From Gammaproteobacteria bacterium (GTDB lineage Bacteria; Pseudomonadota; Gammaproteobacteria; Steroidobacterales; Steroidobacteraceae): a stretch of DNA of 32,452 bases. The translations under genes and the position numbers were made by a program. The stretch is from the NCBI GenBank assembly GCA_003132025.1, contig PKWJ01000014.1, positions 56,700 to 89,151 on the forward strand. Reading direction: 5' to 3'. Shown here in pieces: positions 29,442-32,452 of this stretch; within the stretch, counting starts at the first letter, position 1; every line of letters begins with the position of its first letter. Under the pieces are notes generated by a model, which was given only the letters and a program-made list of their open reading frames with translations, did no database searches and had not been told where the DNA came from.

Positions 29442-30625
29442 TACGCGAAGCCGCGCAGCGGCGCCGCAAGGCCGCGCGTGAGCGCCATGACCTTGAAGCT
29501 CTCCCCCATCTCTCCCGGCAGCAGCAGCACTCGCGCCTCGGACGCCAGCCGCGCCTGCTCAGTGGCAGCGCCGGCGGCGCTGGCGGCGCTGGCGGCGCTG
29601 GCGGCGAGATCGGACTCGATGCCGTTCGCCAGCAGAAAGGCCGCCTGAGTGCAGAAGCCGCCGACTTCGAGTTGCGCATCCACCGCCGCTTCCGCCACGC
29701 GCGTGAAGTCGACCCAGGCGGTAATGTCCTGCAGCCCCGGATTCAGCAGCGCATTGTCATGCGCCCGATGCCGGAAGTGACAGCGCAGCGTGCCCTGCCC
29801 GCGCTGCGGGTGGTAATACTCACGCCTACCCAAGCCATAGTCGATGAGCAGCGCCGCGCCGCGGCTTAAAGCAGCGCCCAGCGCGGCAATCCAGGGCTGC
29901 AGCATCGGGCACAGTTCCGATCGGTAACCCGGCGGCAGCGGTTCCGGCAGCGACGCGGCAAGTTGCGCCACCTCGGCCGCAAGCAGTGCGTCCGCGGGCC
30001 GTTCGGCCTCGATCAACGCGCCCTCGGCCGACAGCGCCACGCCGCCCTCGAGCGGCGTATCCGATGTGACCGTGAAGCGCTTGAACGGCAGCGCGTCGGC
30101 GACTTCGTTGGCCAGAATCACGCCCGCCATCGGTGCCGCAGGCAATGCGTCCAGCCATCGCAGCCGCGCGCGCAGTGCCTGCGGCAGGCTTGCAAAGCGC
30201 TGTTCCTGGCGCGCGCGCAGGTCGGCGCTGACCTCCAATATATAGTAGTGCCGAGGCAGCGCTTCGAGCTCATACAGTGCAGCCAGCACGCTGGCCGCCA
30301 ACGCACCGGTGCCGGCGCCCAGTTCCAGCACATCACCGCCGGCGAGCTGCAGTATCTCGGCACATTGTCGCGCCACGCAGCGACCAAACAGGCCGGACAG
30401 CTCCGGCGCGGTGACAAAATCCCCGCCGCGGCCGAACTTGACGCTCCCGGCGCTGTAGTAGCCCAGCCCCGGCGCGTACAGGACGATGCGCAGATAGTCG
30501 TCGAACGCGAGCCAGCCGCCATGCGTGCCGATCGCGTCACGCACCGTCTGCAGCACGGCGGCGCCATGACGCACCTCATCGGGCCGCAGCGGCGGCAGGA
30601 TTGTGACTGCGGTGTCTGGCGTCAT
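29417..30625 (-). CDS. MidA/NDUFAF7-family SAM-dependent methyltransferase
   Basis: 402 residues. Features of the family (COG1565): RIVLYAPGLGYYSAGSVKFG and GGDFVTAPELSGLFGRCVAR, the SAM loop DVLELGAGTGALAASVLAAL, RLRWLDALPAAPMAGVILAN, EVADALPFKRF, LLIDYGLGRREYYHPQRGQG and TLRCHFRHRAHDNALLNPGL, ending LPGEMGESFKVMALT. The mitochondrial member NDUFAF7/MidA methylates an Arg of complex I subunit NDUFS2; the bacterial target is unknown. An in-frame tandem repeat (AASAASAASAAG) makes a flexible insert near residue 340. Its ATG lies only 11 bases from the divergent pteridine reductase start; a GTG at residue 18 is an alternative. Confidence 0.9.
   Translation of the reverse strand: MTPDTAVTILPPLRPDEVRHGAAVLQTVRDAIGTHGGWLAFDDYLRIVLYAPGLGYYSAGSVKFGRGGDFVTAPELSGLFGRCVARQCAEILQLAGGDVLELGAGTGALAASVLAALYELEALPRHYYILEVSADLRARQEQRFASLPQALRARLRWLDALPAAPMAGVILANEVADALPFKRFTVTSDTPLEGGVALSAEGALIEAERPADALLAAEVAQLAASLPEPLPPGYRSELCPMLQPWIAALGAALSRGAALLIDYGLGRREYYHPQRGQGTLRCHFRHRAHDNALLNPGLQDITAWVDFTRVAEAAVDAQLEVGGFCTQAAFLLANGIESDLAASAASAASAAGAATEQARLASEARVLLLPGEMGESFKVMALTRGLAAPLRGFAYQDLRRSL
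29572..29607. repeat. four tandem 9-bp repeats inside the MidA-like gene
   Basis: Unit TGGCGGCGC: CGGCGGCGC, TGGCGGCGC, TGGCGGCGC, TGGCGGCGA. On the coding strand each unit adds three small residues (Ala-Ser-Ala type), giving SAASAASAAG. Since the unit is a multiple of three, copy-number changes keep the frame. Confidence 0.75.
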
Positions 30626-30636
30626 AAGCTGCGCTC

Positions 30637-31428
30637 ATGGCAGCCAAACTTTACCGGTCGAACACGCCATCGGACATCGAGCCGAACGCTCGCCTGGGCG
30701 GGCACACGGCGCTGGTCACCGGCGGCGCGCGCCGCGTCGGCGCCGGCATCGTGCGCGCGCTGCATGGCGCCGGCGCCAATGTGGTGATCCACTGTCACCG
30801 CTCGCTGGAGGCGGCGCGCGCGCTCGCGGCGGAGCTGGAACGCGTGCGGCCCGAGTCCACCGCGGTGATCGCCTGTGATCTGATGGACGCCGCGGCATTG
30901 CCGGGACTGATCGACGAGGCCAGTGCGTGCTTCGCCGCCCTGCACCTGCTGGTCAACAACGCCTCGACGTTCTATCCGACGCCGTTCGGTCGCATTACGC
31001 CGGCGCAGTGGGAAGATCTGCTCGGCAGCAATCTGCGCGCGCCGCTGCTGCTGGCGCAGGCCGCGGCGCCGGAACTGCGGCGCACACAGGGTGCGGTGCT
31101 GAACATCGTCGATATCCACGGCATGCGGCCGCTGCGCGATCACATGGTCTACAGCGTGGCCAAGGCCGGACTGGTCATGCTCACGCGGGCGCTGGCGCGC
31201 GAGCTGGCGCCGGAGGTGCGCGTCAACGCCATCGCTCCCGGACCGGTGCTGTGGCCGGAGGCGCCCATGCCCGAGGAGCAGAAGGAGAAGATCATCGATG
31301 AGACGCCGTTGCACCGCCACGGCTCGCCCGATGACATCGCCCGGGCAGTATTGTTCTTCGCCAGCGATGCGCCGTTCGTCACCGGACAGATCCTGGCGGT
31401 CGACGGCGGCCGCAGCATCGGCTGGTGA
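30637..31428 (+). CDS. pteridine reductase (SDR, FolM/PTR1-like)
   Basis: 263 residues. The pteridine-reductase form of the SDR fold: coenzyme loop TALVTGGARRVGAGIV (24-39), LVNNASTFYPTPFGRITP (105-122), NIVDIHGMRPL with the catalytic Asp159 in place of the usual Ser, and the YSVAK motif (Tyr172, Lys176), followed by ELAPEVRVNAIAPGPVLWPE. NNAS.FYPTP and the VD pair match PTR1 closely. It reduces dihydropterins or dihydrofolate with NADPH in the cytosol, acting as a back-up dihydrofolate reductase or in tetrahydromonapterin synthesis. A 20-residue polar N-terminus precedes the fold and no later start fits. It converges on folK with a 7-base gap, forming a pterin/folate group. Confidence 0.92.
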   Translation: MAAKLYRSNTPSDIEPNARLGGHTALVTGGARRVGAGIVRALHGAGANVVIHCHRSLEAARALAAELERVRPESTAVIACDLMDAAALPGLIDEASACFAALHLLVNNASTFYPTPFGRITPAQWEDLLGSNLRAPLLLAQAAAPELRRTQGAVLNIVDIHGMRPLRDHMVYSVAKAGLVMLTRALARELAPEVRVNAIAPGPVLWPEAPMPEEQKEKIIDETPLHRHGSPDDIARAVLFFASDAPFVTGQILAVDGGRSIGW

Positions 31429-31435
31429 GGGCGCC

Positions 31436-31969
31436 TCAGGCGGCATTGAGATCGAGCGGCAGCGGCGTGAGCTGGTGCTCGGACTGCGGGAAGCGCCGCC
31501 ACAGCTCCCCGATCGTCGGCCCCGATGGCGGATAGAGCCAGTCGGGAGCCAGGTCGGCCATCGGTCCGAGCATGTAGACCCGTCGCAGCAGATCACGCCG
31601 CGGCAGTGTATAGCCTTCGCCGCTAGCGACCAGATCGCCGTACAGCAGCAGGTCCAGGTCCATGTTACGCGGTCCCCAGCGTGCATCGGCGCGCTCGCGC
31701 CCGCAGCGCGTCTCGATCTCGCGCAGTGATGGCAACAGCGCCTCGATCGGCAGTGTGGTGGTGAAGCCGGTCACGGCATTGTAGAAATCCGGGCCCTCGA
31801 AGCCGTAGGCCGGATTGCGAAAGCAACGCGAAAAGCGCGCATCGGCAAACCGCTGCCGGATCGCGCGCGCCGCCTGGCGCATGCGCTCCGCCGCATCCAC
31901 ATTGCTGCCGATGGCGACGAACACCTGGGTGCTCTTCGGCGCCCCGGCCATCACAGGGCCTAAGCTCAT
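31436..31969 (-). CDS. folK: 2-amino-4-hydroxy-6-hydroxymethyldihydropteridine diphosphokinase
   Basis: 177 residues from ATG 31969, which overlaps the folB stop as ATGA, so translation is coupled. HPPK features: VFVAIGSNVDAAERMRQAAR, GFEGPDFYNAVTGF, and the signature REIETRCGRERADARWGPRN followed by MDLDLLLYGD, where the RWGPR.-DLD-LLYG block binds ATP and magnesium; then LPRRDLLRRVYMLGPMADLA. It pyrophosphorylates 6-hydroxymethyl-7,8-dihydropterin with ATP in folate synthesis. A longer frame to 32011 lies within folB and is less likely. Confidence 0.95.
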   Translation of the reverse strand: MSLGPVMAGAPKSTQVFVAIGSNVDAAERMRQAARAIRQRFADARFSRCFRNPAYGFEGPDFYNAVTGFTTTLPIEALLPSLREIETRCGRERADARWGPRNMDLDLLLYGDLVASGEGYTLPRRDLLRRVYMLGPMADLAPDWLYPPSGPTIGELWRRFPQSEHQLTPLPLDLNAA

Positions 31970-32358
31970 CGCCCCAGCGCACTGCCCGGCTCGCGCCGGC
32001 GCTCGATGCATACCCCTACGTCGCTCGAATGGCGGATCGCGCCGGGCTTATTAATGCTGACGCGCACCCATTCGAGCGGAAATTCCGCCAGCAGCAACAG
32101 CGCCAGCCCATGGGCCAGCGACTCCACCAGATGAAACTGCGATGCCTGCACCCAGGTGAGCACCCGCTTGGCGACGGTTTTGTAGTCCACGGTATCGGCG
32201 ACGGTATCGCGCCGGGCGGCACCCTCGCAGTCGCAGGGCAGCTCCAGATCGATGACCACCGTCTGGCGCGCACGGCGCTCCCAGTCCACGAAGCCGATGA
32301 TGCATTCGGTGGTCAGGCCGCGCAGAAATATGCGGTCCTCGCTGTCGTGCTGGCTCAT
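31966..32358 (-). CDS. folB: dihydroneopterin aldolase
   Basis: 130 residues, normal for FolB. IFLRGLTTECIIGFVDWERR (10-29) with the conserved Glu, QTVVIDLELPCDCEGAARRD, DTVDYKTVAKRVLTWV, FHLVESLAHGLALLLL and VRVSINKPGAIRHSSDVGV with the catalytic Lys of the NKP motif. It makes 6-hydroxymethyldihydropterin and glycolaldehyde from dihydroneopterin, one step before FolK. The stop overlaps the folK start, so folB-folK form an operon. The C-terminus (ERRREPGSALGR) is slightly extended. About 90 bases without a gene lie upstream to the window end and would hold its promoter. Confidence 0.95.
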   Translation of the reverse strand: MSQHDSEDRIFLRGLTTECIIGFVDWERRARQTVVIDLELPCDCEGAARRDTVADTVDYKTVAKRVLTWVQASQFHLVESLAHGLALLLLAEFPLEWVRVSINKPGAIRHSSDVGVCIERRREPGSALGR

Positions 32359-32452
32359 ACCTAAAGTTTAGCCACTCGTCGGACCATTGCAGGAGTTTCG
32401 TACCGGCCCGGAACGTTCTGGCAATCGCTTGGAGTTATAGGACCACACGCGG

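Overview
The window is about 32 kb of GC-rich bacterial chromosome, densely packed with genes on both strands. The gene content is gammaproteobacterial: pilT/pilU type IV pilus ATPases divergent from yggS-proC-yggT, a Pseudomonas-style split class II ribonucleotide reductase, a PpnN-type nucleosidase, MltD and an E. coli-like Cca. Soil or water lineages such as Steroidobacterales, Nevskiales or Xanthomonadales would fit, but genus cannot be called from sequence alone. No tRNA, rRNA, IS element, prophage or CRISPR array was seen.

Layout. 0-2.2 kb: an APC-family permease and a small secreted protein. 2.2-5.6 kb: three consecutive PilT-family ATPases (pilT, pilU and a third PilU-like copy) on the minus strand. 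5.7-8.3 kb: yggS, proC, yggT and an HU-family protein on the plus strand, closed by a clear terminator. 8.4-11.2 kb (minus): htpG, a 46-codon ORF that is only the C-terminal end of MsrB, and an alpha/beta hydrolase. 11.2-12.5 kb: an orphan ParA-like ATPase with two small ORFs beside it. 12.7-16.9 kb (minus): a cell-wall set (MltD-like lytic transglycosylase with LysM, L,D-transpeptidase) followed by ppnN.

17-22.4 kb is the accessory part. A PQQ-type sugar dehydrogenase lipoprotein is translationally coupled to a DUF2231 membrane protein; a DUF899 protein, a methyltransferase and a 3-methyladenine DNA glycosylase follow. Three broken genes lie among them: a flavodoxin-fold oxidoreductase cut after its first half, a frameshifted lipoprotein with an Ig-like repeat start, and a cupin cut at 44 residues. 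This reads as a region of insertion and deletion turnover.

22.4-32.4 kb returns to core genes: nrdJa/nrdJb, a small heat-shock protein with a heat-shock-like promoter, an NDUFA9-like NAD(P)-binding protein, a COG4324-type aminopeptidase lipoprotein, cca, a MidA/NDUFAF7-type methyltransferase, pteridine reductase, folK and folB. The last three form a folate/pterin group.

I did not find a convincing new multi-gene system. The items most worth a second look are the stand-alone MsrB C-terminal ORF, the triple PilT-family array, the gene-remnant zone at 17-21 kb, the orphan ParA neighbourhood, and the Cca that lacks an HD domain and carries a Glu at a usual metal-ligand Asp.
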